A DNA stretch of 64,000 bases from positions 24,737,501-24,801,500 of the forward strand of contig CM056736.1 in the NCBI GenBank assembly GCA_029844215.1, read 5' to 3'. Positions within the stretch are counted from its first letter, which is position 1. Each line of letters opens with the position of its first letter. A program made the translations under genes and the position numbers. Source of the DNA: Przewalskia tangutica (Eukaryota > Streptophyta > Magnoliopsida > Solanales > Solanaceae). The notes beneath the pieces were generated by a model. The model saw only the letters and a program-made list of their open reading frames with translations. It ran no database searches and was not told the DNA's origin. Positions 11,992 through 23,593 of the stretch are shown piece by piece.

Positions 11992-13371
11992 TCGAGACGC
12001 AAGTAAGATGCACACACTTTTAAACGCAAGTGCACGTTATCGTATCAAGAGTATAGTCTTAGATAAGACCGAATATCGCCCTCAGGATTAGGGTTCAAGT
12101 ACCAACTATCTATTTTCTAGTATCTATTTGGTGCATTAATGATTGATTGTTTGGTTTATAACTAAGAATTATTAAAGATAAGTAAATATAAAGAATTACT
12201 TGGATGTGATGAGAATAAGGCTTCTATGTATCCTCACTATCCGCTTATGCTACTTACTAATGCATTACTTATGGTGTTCTTCTTCGAGAAAGCATGTTTA
12301 CGAAATCGCTTTATACTCCGTTAGGGTTATATAAACACTCAACCTCAAAGATTGTTCCTTACCTACCTTTCGGTGATAAGGGTAACTCTATAGGAGGATT
12401 AAGAACAAAACCTAGTTGACCGTCCACGCACAATGCAAAATTAGGGTTAAGCCTCTCATCAACGCTTACAAAACTAATTGAGGTATTTTCATCCCCAATT
12501 CAAGCCTCGTCTACCCAACTTACAAAGATATTCACAATCCCCTTTTTCGTAATGCGATTAGAAATCATATTGTGATAACTAGTTGTCAATTAGTTACCAA
12601 GAATTCAACTCAATTATTGGATAGATCTCTCAATAAGAAAAATAACCATAAGCATTAATTTATAACATAAGTTTCAAGAAATTCAACAAAGAAAGTACTA
12701 TAAGAGAATTAGTTCCTAGCCATGAATGACAAGAACTAATTCAAAGTTCATCATGCAAAAACTGAATTAAAGAAAAGAAAAGAAAGAAAGTACTAAGTTA
12801 ATGGTATCCAATATCCAAGCCAAAGTCTTGAGTCAGGTGCGAAGGAACCTCAAAACCGCCTAGGGTTCTCCTTATATAGGTTTAAAACGCCTCTTCTTTT
12901 TCCCTGCAGTTCGCCCAAAACTCCGTCAAAGACCTAATTTTTCCGCCGCGCCGCTCGCAGAGATAGGCGCGCGCGGAAGTTCTGCGATCCATCGGTGTTT
13001 TGCGCCGCGCCCGATATCGCTGCTCGAGGGCGCCGCGACAGATCTTCTGTAGCTTGCCGGATGTTTAGGCGCCGCGCCCCGTGATTCGCCGTTTTAGCCG
13101 CGCCTGAATCTTCTCGCCTTCGAATAGTGGCGCCGCCCTCGCTGTTGCAGCGAGGCCGCGGCGCTGGTCCGGATTTTAGCCTCGCCGCTTTCTTTCTCGC
13201 TGCCTCGCATCTCCTCTTTGCCCTCTTTTTGCTCCTTTTTCCGCCATTTGGCCATTTTAACCACTTTGACTCAAAAGAAAGAAAACTATCCTAATACGAC
13301 ACTTATATGTGCAAATGGGACAAAAGACTAACTAAAATCGACTAAAAGGTGTATATAAAATACACCGATCA
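11992..13371 (-). repeat. 3' LTR of the Athila-like element
   Basis: Matches 19238-20629 over its full length with scattered small indels. The inner edge GTGTATATAAAATACACCGATCA at 13349-13371 contains the palindrome GGTGTATATAAAATACACC, which could serve as a TATA-type signal on the minus strand. The outer edge near 11992 is blurred relative to TGATGCGCG in the other copy. A GC-rich module with several gcgccgcg motifs occupies about 12940-13190. Confidence 0.85.
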
Positions 13372-13410
13372 AATACCCCAAACTTAACCTTTGCTCGCCT
13401 CGAGCAAAGA
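13372..13410 (-). other. Polypurine tract and adjacent hairpin, Athila-like element
   Basis: On the minus strand the purine-rich TAAGTTTGGGGTATT abuts the 3' LTR, as expected for the plus-strand DNA primer. Just outside it, 13389-13409 is a hairpin with 9-base arms (CTTTGCTCG, loop CCT, CGAGCAAAG). Such palindromes next to the tract are a known feature of Athila-related elements. Confidence 0.7.
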
Positions 13411-14554
13411 TAGAAAGAAATAAAATAAAAGACTCAAAGAAAAAATAAAAGACTCTGTCATTAATCACTTTTCTCGCATAAATGTTAACTAGAAAAACAT
13501 GAAGGTTAGCGTAATAATACGCAGAACATATAGCATGAAATTTTCAAAGACACTAAACACATGAAGCTAAATATATCGCAAACTCATATTCATCATGCTT
13601 AATGGAAGTCAATATACTAAATCATGCATATAAATTCAAGAATTCCTATGGCATGCTTACTTGCTATTCTCCACTCAGTCTGGATATGCATAAAAGAGAT
13701 CTTCGTGACTTTGAGGTTGTAATGTAGCTTAGGTAGGGTTGGTAAAGATAGGCATTTAGGCTCATTTTTCTCTGCACCATAAGCTCTTTGGCTTTTCAAT
13801 TTTTCCTTTTTCTTTGATTATTTCCTTCACTTCAATTCTATCCTTTCCTCTTTGTTTTGGGAGAGTGAAGTGTATTATACTAATAGCACCCCCAAACTTA
13901 GGCTTTTGCCTCTTTCTTATTACTTTTCCATTGGGGCATCAAACTTGTTCACTCTTTTGTTTCTTCTTTTTAACACAATGTACTCCACTATTTCATATTT
14001 TCACTTATGGCACAATTTTGTGGGAATATAGGGTGTCAAAGAAGAAGTTTCAAATTTAGGCTCAATGGGTGACTAGGTATTTTTAAAGTACGGATAGAAA
14101 AGAATGGTAAGAATCGCTATCAAAGAAATGCCCGAGTCATCTCCTAACACGCATATCCTAACTATTTACCAAATAGCAAGCACTCATAACACATAAGCAT
14201 TTATCATTTAGCATGCATAACTTAAGCAAGAAACTCCAAATAGACAGATTCTGTGAGCTTTTGGCATATCTAACCTAAGTGTTTAGATAGTTGCTTCAAT
14301 TCCTTTACATTATTCCACCTTACTTCACTAGGTGTTTCTAGCAACTACAGCATACATGATCTTTGACAGGCAATTATGACTCAAGAAAGAAAAATTTTTG
14401 GTGACTCAAAATAAACATAAAACAAATAAAAAGATTTAAATAAAACATAACATGACACACAAATAAAAACTAAAAACACAAAACACACCCCCAAACTTAA
14501 ATCACACATTGTCCCCAATGTGTAGACTCAAAGACAAGAGAAAGAAAATAACAC
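13411..14554 (-). other. 3' region of the Athila-like element, no intact env-like frame
   Basis: 1.1 kb between pol and the 3' LTR, where Athila elements may carry an env-like frame. I see no convincing frame here. The CCCCAAACTTA motif recurs at 13890 and 14490. At 14505-14522 there is a hairpin (CACATTG, loop TCCC, CAATGTG). These repeated signals may act in reverse transcription or RNA folding. Confidence 0.5.
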
Positions 14555-14785
14555 TTACAAACTTTGGTAAAATGGTGGTGGTGGCGGTGGGTAATGCTTT
14601 GAATTCAAGTGAGGAGGAGTATTCTTGATGTTTTGATTTGGCGATAGGGCCTTCGGATCAGGGTATCCTCCAGACTCATCGTTTCCGTTGTGGCGCCGCG
14701 GCCCTGCAAATGGGCGCCGCGGCGCCCAAGCTTCTGGGTGCCTTCTGATCATTTGGCGATTTTTCTGGATATCCTTGGCTTCCAC
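14555..14785 (-). pseudogene. Short proline-rich frame after pol, Athila-like element
   Basis: A 76-codon frame on the minus strand. It encodes a basic N-terminal part (RRHPEAWAPRRPFAGPRRHN) and a proline-rich end (HYPPPPPPFYQSL). The arginine-rich part comes from a GC-rich gcgccgcggc module like those in the LTRs. No known function. It may be the remnant of the post-pol frame of this element or a chance frame. Confidence 0.3.
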
Positions 14786-14947
14786 CTGTCAACACAGCAC
14801 AGACACACGAACCCAAGACCGTGAGACTGATCAAGACAAAATAAAATAAACTAAAAAAACAGAAGTTGAAATAACATAATTAAAACATTGGGTTGCCTCC
14901 CAACTAGCGCTGTCTTTACCGTCTTTTAGCCGGACGCAAGTTCCTTA

Positions 14948-15196
14948 TTATTTTAAGGATTGAGAAGTTACCAAGTTCATGTATTCCATTTCATTGATCA
15001 GGTAGGGTTTTAACCTCTGTCCGTTTACTTTGAAGGCGGCTCCCTCTCTCCCTTTTATTTCAATTGCTCCGTATGGGAATACTCTTACTACCGTGTATGG
15101 TCCTGTCCAACGTGATTTTAACTTGCCTGGAAACAATCTTAACCTTGAGTTGAATAGCAGCACTTGTTGTCCTTCTTGAAAATCTTTTGGTATCAA
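14948..15196 (-). pseudogene. Integrase C-terminal domain (Athila-like)
   Basis: Encodes the basic C-terminal beta-barrel segment of integrase, including FQEGQQVLLFNSRLRLFPGK and KSRWTGPYTVVRVFPYGAIE. The GPY/F-type segment (TGPYTV) is the signature of this domain in Ty3/gypsy integrases. It is separated by frameshifts from the catalytic core, which would lie between about 15200 and 15800. Confidence 0.8.
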
Positions 15197-15249
15197 ATTC
15201 TTATCGTGCCATGCTTTCGTTCGTTCTTGTAGATCTTTGCATTCTCATA

Positions 15250-16125
15250 GACATTGTGTCGAATTCATCTAATTCGCCACCAGAGTAGCCTCCTCCGCCC
15301 CGCTGCCGTGGTATCCATGTTTAACTTCTTCATTGCCCAAGATGCTCGTGTTCCAACTCATCGGCAAATGACATGCTTTACCAAAACTAATTTATAAGGT
15401 GACATACCAATTGGTGTTTTGAATGCTGTCCAGATGCCCACAATGCGTCATCTAATTTGATAGACCGTCTTTCCTCGAGCCGCTCACCGCCTTTTCCAAT
15501 ATGCTCTTCACTTCTATTTGACACTTCCGGCCATTGGCTCGGCGATGGTAAGGCGAAAAGTGGTAAACTCCATATCGGAAAGCAATGAATTCACCGCTTA
15601 TTGCGTAAAATGGCCCTTCATCACCGATGAGAGCTCGTGTGCCGAACCTTGTGAAAATATTCTTTTGGAGGAATTTTTAAACGCTTTTATCGCTGCTTTT
15701 CTTTGGTGCCACCGCTTCTACCCATTTGGACACATAGTTCATCGCTGTAAGGATGTATTGATTTCCAAAGGATGGCGAATGGTCCCATGAAATCAATTCC
15801 CACACATCGAATAGTTCTACTTCCAAGATCCCGTGTGAAGGCATCTCGCTTCGCCTTGAGATGTTCCTCGTTCTTTGACAATTATCACATATCCGCACAA
15901 AGGCACGGGCATCCTCAAGAGCGTTGGCAATAGAATCCGCGTTGCAATACCTTTGCCGCTTTCGATGCCCCAAAGTGTCCACCACATGATAAGGTGTGGC
16001 AATGGGTGAGAACTCGTGCATCTCTTCCTCTGTATGCATCGCTCGACGACTTGGTCGACAAATGTTTGTATAGCATCGTTCCTCCCAATAGTAATGTTTT
16101 ACTGTAATAAAACCTCTTCACTTCT
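15250..16125 (-). pseudogene. Integrase zinc-binding and catalytic region, frameshifted (Athila-like)
   Basis: Pieces in three minus-strand frames. HCHTLSCGGHFGASKAAKVLQRGFY is the HHCC start. CDNCQRTRNISRRSEMP is the second half of the zinc module. GIDFMGPF carries the first catalytic Asp. ILTAMNYVSKWVEAVAPK continues the core. The order and wording match Athila-type integrase. Frame changes occur every 100-200 bp, many at CG-rich spots, so part of the damage may be consensus error. Confidence 0.75.
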
Positions 16126-16235
16126 TTGCCTTGACAAGCCCGGGATAGAACTTTAGCCGCAAGAAAGTTAACAAAATCAGCGTATCAAGGTAAATTAGAA
16201 TTCATACTTACTCAAAAGCTTGTTCGTCCGAAAGT

Positions 16236-16700
16236 GATCATTTATTTGCACATCCTCGTGTTCTCGCTCTCGTGTTCTCCACCGACAAGTGGTTCAGAAT
16301 GAATTCTCTGCCTTTCTTATCACGAATCTCTACGCCAAATTCTTGTAGAAGTAGGACCCATCGAATGAGGCGAGGCTTAGCATCCTTCTTTGTCATTAAG
16401 TACTTTATAGCAGAGTGGTCAGTGTATACTATCACTTTATTTCAAATCAAGTAAGGCCTGAATTTCTCAAACGCATATACTATAGCTAGTAATTCTTTTT
16501 CAGTAGTTGCATAATTTAATCAAGGCCATTTAGAGTTTTACTAGCATAGTAAATGGATCTAAATACCTTGTCGATTCTTCTGTCCAAGTACCGCCCAACT
16601 GCATAGTCGCCAGATCGCATACGAGTTCAAATGAGCTCCCAATTTGGTGCAATGACTATGAGTCCGAGGTAAGCTTCTCGAGCGTTTGAAATGCGGATGA
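16236..16700 (-). pseudogene. RNase H region (Athila-like)
   Basis: The frame at 16238-16435 encodes VYTDHSAIKYLMTKKDAKPRLIRWVLLLQEF and IRDKKGREFILNHLS, the C-terminal part of the RT-linked RNase H and the linker to integrase. The Asp of YTDH is kept. The N-terminal part lies upstream on the minus strand to about 16700 in broken frames. Inactive remnant continuous with the RT at 16724-17450. Confidence 0.75.
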
Positions 16701-16723
16701 GCATTCTTTATTGAAGTCGAAGG

Positions 16724-17450
16724 CTACCCCGCCATTAGCAATGTGAGAGGGGCTTTGAGACCTTTGAAAATCCTTGATGAATCTTCTATGAAGCTCGCAT
16801 GTCCAAGGAAACTTCGACTCCTTTGTTGACATCGAGGTGGTAGATTTTCAATCACCGAGATCTTTGCTTTGTCTACCTCAATACCTTGGCTTGATATTTT
16901 ATGCCCCAAGACGATTCCTTCACACCATGAAGTGACACTTCTCCCAATTTAGCACAAGGTTAGATTCTTCGACCGCTCAACATCGCTTCTAGATGCCTTA
17001 AACATTCATCAAATGATGTTCCAAAGACCGAAAAGTCATCCATAAAGATCTCTATAGTCCTCTCTACCATATCCGAGAAAATTGCCATCATACACCTTTG
17101 AAAAGTAGCAGTGCATCAGAGTCCAAATGGCATTCTTCTAAATGCAAATGTGCCAAAAGCGGCAAGTGAATGTTGTCTTTCCTCGATCTTACGGGCTATT
17201 GCAATCTGGTGATACCCTGAGTATCCATCCAAAAAGCAATAGTAGTTATGCCCTGCGAGTCTGTCCAACATTTGATCTAGGAATGGCAACGGGAAGTGAT
17301 CTTTTCTAGTTGCTTTATTCAACTTGCGATAGTCAATGCATATTCTCCATCCGCGATCGTTTCTCGAGGATGAGTTCGCTTTTTCGTTAGCCACCACCGT
17401 TATTCCACCCTTTTTGGCACCACTTGTACCGGACTTACCCAAGTGCTATC
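16724..17450 (-). pseudogene. Reverse transcriptase (Athila-like), frameshifted
   Basis: The main frame (17116-17442) encodes WRICIDYRKLNKATRKDHFP, then LDQMLDRLAGHNYYCFLDGYSGYHQIAIA and FGTFAFRRMPFGL, covering fingers and palm. A second frame (16724-16909) holds GHKISSQGIEVDKAKISVIENLP and FLGHASF of the connection. The catalytic YxDD segment lies between them in disturbed sequence around 17020-17050. No intact frame spans the domain. Confidence 0.8.
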
Positions 17451-17591
17451 GATATGGGTAAATTACTCTCGATCGAGCCATTTTAGGATTTCTTTCCTTA
17501 CTACCTCCTTCATATTTGGGTTCGCCCGGGCTTCGATGGACGGTCCGCTTCTCCTCATCTAGACGGATCTTATGCATTACCGTTGATGGAC

Positions 17592-18666
17592 TTATCCCTT
17601 TATGTCCGCTAATGTCCATCCAATAGCCCGCTTGTGATTCTTTAGTACTCTTAGCGCTTTATCAATCTCTTCGTGGATAGGTGGGTACGAAATGATCACC
17701 GGTAGGTTTTCTTCACCTAGGTATCGGTATTGTAGATGATTGAGTAGGATTTTTAACTCTAACTCGGGCCTTCTCGTGGATGGTAATGATCTTTCCGTAC
17801 TGGCCCCACTTTCTTCATACTTCTTTGTCCTTGTATCCCATTTTTCATAAGCATTCATCCAATTTGCATACTCCATCGACCGATCGTTTCTACTATCATC
17901 ATCCCATGTGGTCAGTACTTCTTCAAGCGTATCATCATATTCGAACTCTTTGTTTGACATTGTCTCTTCGATAAGATCAATGGCTGAGCAGTTATCTTTG
18001 GCCTCTGGAAAATTTGTTGTTTGAAGAACATTAAAAATCACCTCTTCTTCATCTACTCAAGCTTCAATTCCCTTTTGAACATCAATGAGTCCGCCCCGTG
18101 GCTAAGAAGCGGTCCGCCAAGATGATGGGGATTCCATCGTTATCTTGTATGTCTAAGATAACGAAATCGGCGGGGAAGATGAACTTGTCCACTTTTACTA
18201 ATATATCTTCGATGACTCCTCTCTGATGAACAATTGAGCGGTACTAGTCGCAAGTGATGTTCAGAGGGTTTGATTTCTCCCATTTCTAGTTTGCGTAAAA
18301 CTAGATAGGGCATCGATTTATGATCGCTCCTGTGTCGCATGCTGCCTTTTGACATTCAAACTTTCCAATAGTGCATGGGATGGTAAAGCTCCCAGGGTCT
18401 TGTAACTTCTGAGGCAGTTGTCTCTGTAGGATGGCACTACATTCTTCAGTTAACATCACCGTTTCGTAATCCTCTATCTTCCTCTTTTTGCTAAGCACAT
18501 CCTTCATGAACTTGACGTAGCTCGGCATTTGTTCTAGTGCTTCAGCAAACGGGATATTGAGTTGCAATTGTTTGAGAACCTCCACGAATCTGGAGAATTG
18601 CTTGTCAAGAGTGCATGTTTTTAACTTCTGGGGATATGGTATCATCACTTGGGGTGCCGTTGCCAC
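17592..18666 (-). pseudogene. gag-protease and protease-RT linker region (Athila-like)
   Basis: The frame at 18301-18666 starts YPQKLKTCTLDKQFSRFVEV and continues with the characteristic Athila linker (EALEQMPSYVKFMKD, LTEECSAILQRQLPQKLQDP) into a protease start (GSFTIPCTIG, then ACDTGAIIN, aligning with the DxGAS active site). The frame at 17592-18041 covers the linker into RT (LELKILLNHLQYRYLGEENLPVIIS). A frame break near 18300 separates them. Confidence 0.8.
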
Positions 18667-19213
18667 CGCTGGTGCTGTTTTTTCGATTTAGGTTCCGGCG
18701 CGGTTCGATCTTAGCCGCGGCGCTCACTTTCCTGCACTGTCTCGGATGCCAGAACTTCCTGTACTATCTCCGAATCCTCGACGCCGCGATCATTGACACG
18801 CTACGCGCCGCCGCAAACTTTCTCTCCCCTGATTCGACATCCTTCAGGTCAATTGCCTGACATTGTGTTTCCTTATTGCTTATCCTGGATGCAGATTGCT
18901 CTCTTGCGGTTCGTTGAATATGACCGCGAGTTCGCTATTTCGCTTTCCAACTTTTATACCCAACCTCATTTCGTCCCATGAATCGAGCTTGGGACCTCGT
19001 GAGATCGAGTATAGTTTCGTAATTCCTCCTCTGTTCTCTATGGTTGGCTCTATCATATGGACAAGAAAAATCCATATCTAAAGTGTTCTAAACGAATCAA
19101 AGCCAACAAAAATCACGACTCGAATTTTCGTAAAAACTAAAAATAAAAATAACAAATTAACTTACCAAATTAGAAATTAAAAATAGATGAATTTGATATT
19201 GAACTATGTCTAA
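18667..19213 (-). other. Shortened gag/leader region of the Athila-like element
   Basis: Only about 550 bp where a leader and a gag of several hundred codons would be expected. No gag matrix or capsid motif is readable. The part nearest the protease is GC-rich with gccgcggcgc motifs. The simplest reading is an internal deletion of gag. Confidence 0.55.
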
Positions 19214-19231
19214 TCCCCGGCAACGGCGCCA
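19214..19231 (-). other. Primer-binding site, Athila-like element
   Basis: Minus-strand TGGCGCCGTTGCCGGGGA lies six bases inside the 5' LTR edge. This sequence is the standard primer-binding site of Athila-type elements and fixes the orientation as minus. Confidence 0.85.
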
Positions 19232-19237
19232 AAAACT

Positions 19238-20629
19238 TGATGCGCGTTAAGATGCACACACTTTTAAACGCAAGTGCACGTTATCGTATCAAGTAGTATA
19301 GTCTTAGATAAGACCGAATATCGTCCTCTAGGATTAGGGTTCAAGTACCAACTATCTATTTTCTAGTATCTATTTGGTGCATTAATGATTGATTGTTTGG
19401 TTTATAACTAAGAATTATTAAAGATAAGTAAATATAAAGAATTACTTCAGATGTGATGAGAATAGGGCTTCTATGTATCCTCACTATCCGCTTATGCTAC
19501 TTACTAATGCATTACTTATGGTGTTCTTCTTTTGGAGAAAGCAGGTTTACGAAATCGTTTTATACTCCCGTTAGGGTTATATAAACACTCAACCCCAGTA
19601 TTGTTCCTTACCTACCTTTCAGTGATAAGGGTAACTCTATAGGAGGATTAAGAACAAAAACCTAGTTGACCGTCACGCACAATGCGCAAAATTAGGGTTG
19701 TTAAGCCTCTCATCAACGCTACAAAACTAATTGAGGTATTTTCATCCCCAATTCAAGCCTGTCTACCCAACTTACAGCATATTCACAATCCCCCCTTTTC
19801 AGAATCTGATTAGAAATCATATTGTGATAACTAGTTGTCAATTAGTTACCAAGAATTCAACTCAATTATTGGATAGATCTCTCAATAAGAAAAATAACCA
19901 TAAGCGCATTAATTTATAACATAAGTTTCAAGAAATTCAACATAGAAAGCCCTATAAGAGAATTAGTTCCTAGCCATGAATATGACAAGAACTAATTCAA
20001 AGTTCATCATGCAAAAACTGAATTAAAGAAAAGAAAAGGAAAAGAAAGTACTAAGTTAATGGTATCCAATCTCCAAGCCAAAATCTTGAGTCATGAAGGG
20101 AACCTCAAAACCGCCTAGGGTTCTCCTTATATAGGTTTAAAACGCCTCCTTCTTTTCTCGCAGTTCGCCCAAAATCCGTCAAAAGACCTAATTTTTCCGC
20201 GGCGCTGCCTCGCAGATAGCCGCACGGAGCTTCTGCGATCCGTCGGTGTTTTGGCGCCGCGCCCGATATTCGCTGTTCGGTAGCCGCGGCCAGTATCTTC
20301 AGTAGCTCCTCGGATGTTTAGGCGCCGCGTCATCCCGCTGTCTTAGGCGCCGCAGCCCTGAATCTTCGCTTCGAATAGTGGCGCCGCGCTCGCTGTCGCA
20401 GTGAGGCCGCGCTACGGTCCGATTTTAGCCTCGTTCGCCTCTTTCTCTGTTTTCGGCTCTGGCATCTCCTCTTTTGCCCTCTTTTTGCTCCTTTTCCGCC
20501 AGTTGGCCATTTTAACCACTTTGACTCAAAAGAAAGAAAAACTATCATAATACGACACTTATATGTGCAAAATGGGACAAAAGACTAACTAAAACTGACT
20601 CAAAAGGTGTATATAAAATACACCGATCA
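19238..20629 (-). repeat. 5' LTR of the Athila-like element
   Basis: 1,392 bp, edges TGATGCGCG and CCGATCA in plus orientation. It is followed directly at 20630 by chromovirus LTR X beginning about 128 bp inside that LTR, so the element sits within LTR X. A GC-rich module (ccgcggcgctg, gcgccgcgcc, ggcgccgcag) spans about 20190-20430. Confidence 0.88.
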
Positions 20630-23563
20630 GTACTCGGAGTTCAATTCTCCTAATTGGAATTAAAGAATTAGTTTTGGATTTTGAAATCTCGAATTTGGTA
20701 ATGTGGGGCCCACGGGAAATTTTACGATTTTGTGGGGCCCACGAAATTTTTAGATATTTGGACCAATAGGAGGGTGAAACGTGGCACCCCTCCACTTGGT
20801 CTTGCAAGATGAAGAGTTTAGATATTTTGATACAAGGGGACATGTGGATCCCACTCCACTTGGCAAATTACTTGTATTTATCCAAGTCTTGCAAGACATG
20901 GTTCATAACTTTACACTTAGTCAAATATCTCACCATTTTCTCTCTTTTGAGCTCCATAATCTCGAGAGCCTTGTGACCAAGAACAACCATTGTTGATCAA
21001 TTTATTTCTTCAAGATTAAGCCCCTAAACCAAATGTTGAACCAAGATTAACATCTCAACCTTTGAGACAAGTCTTGGCCGAGAAAGTGGGTGAAGAAAGC
21101 CTAAGTTCTATCAACTTTTTGGAAGTAAAATACAAAGAGAAGTTAGTTATAAGATTGTGGTAGTTACATATATATGATTGAAACTTGAAGAAGTTGAGCA
21201 AAACGAAAACTGCGGGCCAAATATTCTACGGACTGTTTTAGCGTTTTTGGGCTACTTTTGAGGTAAGAAACCTTCTTCCTTTGAAGTAATTAGATATTAC
21301 TCATTGTTATGCTTAGTAGATGAACTTTCATTAAGGAGGATATGGAAAAAAGGTGTGCATGCCCTACTTTGGAAGTTGAGGCCGAGAGCAACATTTTCGG
21401 GCCGTTGGATTCGTTGATTTTTGTTGTCGTTATCTACACCTATAGCATGTTAAAATGAAGTAGTCTTATTATTTTAAGTTGTTATGGATTGTATATAAGT
21501 GTTGTAACTTGAATTGGATTAAAAGGAATTGTGGAAAAGGGCTTTGGATATGTAGTTGTTCTTGGCCGAGAATGGGCTAGAAATTGTTGGATAATTTGGG
21601 CAGTTTTGGGACTGTTTTAGACGTGTATATTTGCTGAAAATTTAGTATCCTTATTGCATGTTTAATGTAGTATATTGTTAATTAAAGTCCAGAAGGAATA
21701 AGGGTGAAAAATGTGTCATATTGTACCCTTAAAGTTGATTAATATGTGGACTATTTTAATATGATTGTGGGCAGAATTTTACACGTCAAGTTAGACTTGT
21801 AATGCCATTTGGTTGCTGCCTTGATGTTCCCTTAAGTGTGGCTTGTTTGTTGTTGAATTCGGGCCTTGCAAAAGGTGGAAAAGTACGTATAAACAGGGGA
21901 AGTGCTGCCCAATTTTTCGTAGAATAAGAGACTCTTACTTTGTATTAATCTACCTTAGAAAACATGAAGTTGATGGAAGTGTTATTGTATCTATAGGTTG
22001 AAGTACTACATTGAGACGTATACTAGTTATCAAGTTGGAATAAGCGGATAAGGTATGTGAACTATCCTTCTTATTTGGCATGATTGTTATGAGAAATGAG
22101 TGTACGGTGTACGTACATAGCTCTATGAGATTATAATCCTACATGATACATGATATATTCCCTTGCTAGTTCTTTGGTTTTCTAAGGTAGAAGTTCATTT
22201 TTAATTTGATTTATTTTGAAAGTCATGAGACTTGATTTATTTTGAAAGTTAAGAGACTTGATTTATTTTGAAAGTTATGAGACTTGAATTACTTGAAAGT
22301 TATGAGACTTGATTTATTTGAAAGTTATGAGACTTGATTTTGGAAGTTATGAGACTTGATTAGATGAAGTATAAGAGACTTGATTAGATGAAGTATAAGA
22401 GACTTGATTTACATGAAATATAAATGACTTAAGTTTAAAAGTGTAGTAACTTGGTTATTTAAAAAGCAAGACATGGTATTGTCTTGGTATTTCTAGCAAG
22501 GCAGACATGGTATTGCCTTGGGTTTTCTAAAAAGATATTACATTATATTTGTTCTAATGAGAGTCAAAGATTGTTTTAACTTGCATATGTTTACTCATAT
22601 AGCTATTCGTGCACGTGTACAGTCCGTGAACTTGTATTCATGATGCGGGATAGATTCCCATGAGATGTTACTGTCCGTGAACTTGTATTCACGATGCGGG
22701 TATAGATTCTCATGAGATGTTACTGTCCGTGAACTTGTATTCACGATGCGGGATAGATTCCCATGAGATGTTGTTGTCCGTGAACTTGTATTCACGATGC
22801 GGGTATAGATTCCCATGAGATGTTACTGTCTGTGAACTTGTATTCACGATGCGGATATAGATTCCCATGAGATGTTACTGTCCGTGAACTTGTATTCATG
22901 ATGCGGGATAGATTTTTCATAAAATGTGTATTGTCCGTGAACTTATATTCACGATGCGGGATATATTCCCATGAGATGTGTATAGAGTATATGATTACAT
23001 GACTAGACATACATGGTTTTAAAATAACTCTCTTTTGAAAAGGTACAGTTGACTCTTATTTTATATGACACGGTAAGATCTGGTATTTAATTTTCATACT
23101 TGCTCCTGTCATTCCTTTGTACAGTTATGATCTGATTTATCAGATTTTTGTTTACATACTTGGTAATTGTTAATCGATTTCTTCTGGGCCGCTCATGCCC
23201 ACAGGTGTAGGTACTCAGTTTGGTGATCCGCGTGCTAATGATCATTGCCCAGCTTTTTGAGATAGCTTCATTGTTCCGGAGTCATATCATTTTGGTACAG
23301 TTTTGCTTATGTACAATTATGGGTACGGCGGGGCCTTGTCCCGTCACAGTTATGTGTCCAAACTCTTAGAGGTCTGTATTCATATGTGGGTTGGACTTAT
23401 GTACAGATGTGGTTTCTTTTTGGTTGTTATATATGTGATGGCAGCCTTGTCGGCTTTGCCTTTGTTCGAAAAAAAAAAGAGTGTTATTTAGCTTCCGCAG
23501 GTTACTTGTGTTGTATGAATATGCGGTGCCTGGTAGGCACCGCCATGCCCGGTTCGGTCGTGA
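20630..23563 (+). repeat. 5' LTR of X, missing its first ~128 bp
   Basis: Matches 43094-46088 along its length. The missing start abuts the Athila-like LTR. Inside are two GTGGGGCCCAC-type palindromes (20703, 20732), runs of the phrase gagacttgattt (about 22225-22410), and a 52-bp tandem array (22622-22985). The 3' edge reads gtcgtga before the primer-binding site, two bases short of the canonical tgaca. Confidence 0.88.
22622..22985 (+). repeat. Seven-unit 52-bp tandem array in X 5' LTR
   Basis: Units start gtccgtgaacttgtattca and end cccatgagatgttact. They begin at 22622, 22673, 22725, 22776, 22828, 22880 and 22933. The matching array in the 3' LTR also has seven units. Open frames on the minus strand here are chance products of the repeat. 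Confidence 0.92.
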
Positions 23564-23568
23564 AAGAG

Positions 23569-23580
23569 TGGTATCAGAAC
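23569..23580 (+). other. Primer-binding site of X
   Basis: TGGTATCAGAAC, one base from the TGGTATCAGAGC complement of initiator Met-tRNA, lies five bases after the LTR end. Confidence 0.85.
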
Positions 23581-23588
23581 AGTTAGTC

Positions 23589-23593
23589 CTCGA
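23589..23593. repeat. Left target duplication of Y (ctcga)
   Basis: Pairs with ctcgg at 41779-41783. Four of five bases agree. Joining the flanks restores the leader phrase tcctcgga found after the primer-binding site of Z. Confidence 0.7.

Larger units (their letters stand above)
11992..20629 (-). mobile_element. Athila-like Ty3/gypsy retrotransposon, both LTRs present
   Basis: An 8.6-kb element read on the minus strand: 5' LTR 19238-20629, primer-binding site 19214-19231, truncated gag and protease, RT, RNase H, integrase, a long 3' region, polypurine tract, then 3' LTR 11992-13371. Athila kinship rests on the primer-binding site TGGCGCCGTTGCCGGGGA, the gag-protease linker (EALEQMPSYVKFMKD, LTEECSAILQ) and the repeated TAAGTTTGGGG palindromes near the 3' LTR. 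Only about 550 bp separates the primer-binding site from the protease linker, so most of gag is missing. Multiple frameshifts disrupt pol. The flanks show no target duplication. Confidence 0.85.

Noticed and set aside
20127..20548. Arginine-rich minus-strand frames
   Set aside because: They read through the GC-rich module of the Athila-like LTR. No homologue known.
22622..22985. Regularly spaced repeats that might suggest a CRISPR array
   Set aside because: Whole units repeat without unique spacers, inside a plant LTR, and the same array is in the other LTR.
22595..23010. Minus-strand frames encoding a repeated peptide (HREYKFTDSN)
   Set aside because: Product of the 52-bp DNA array in the X LTR. 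The unit keeps open frames by chance, with no start context or homologue.
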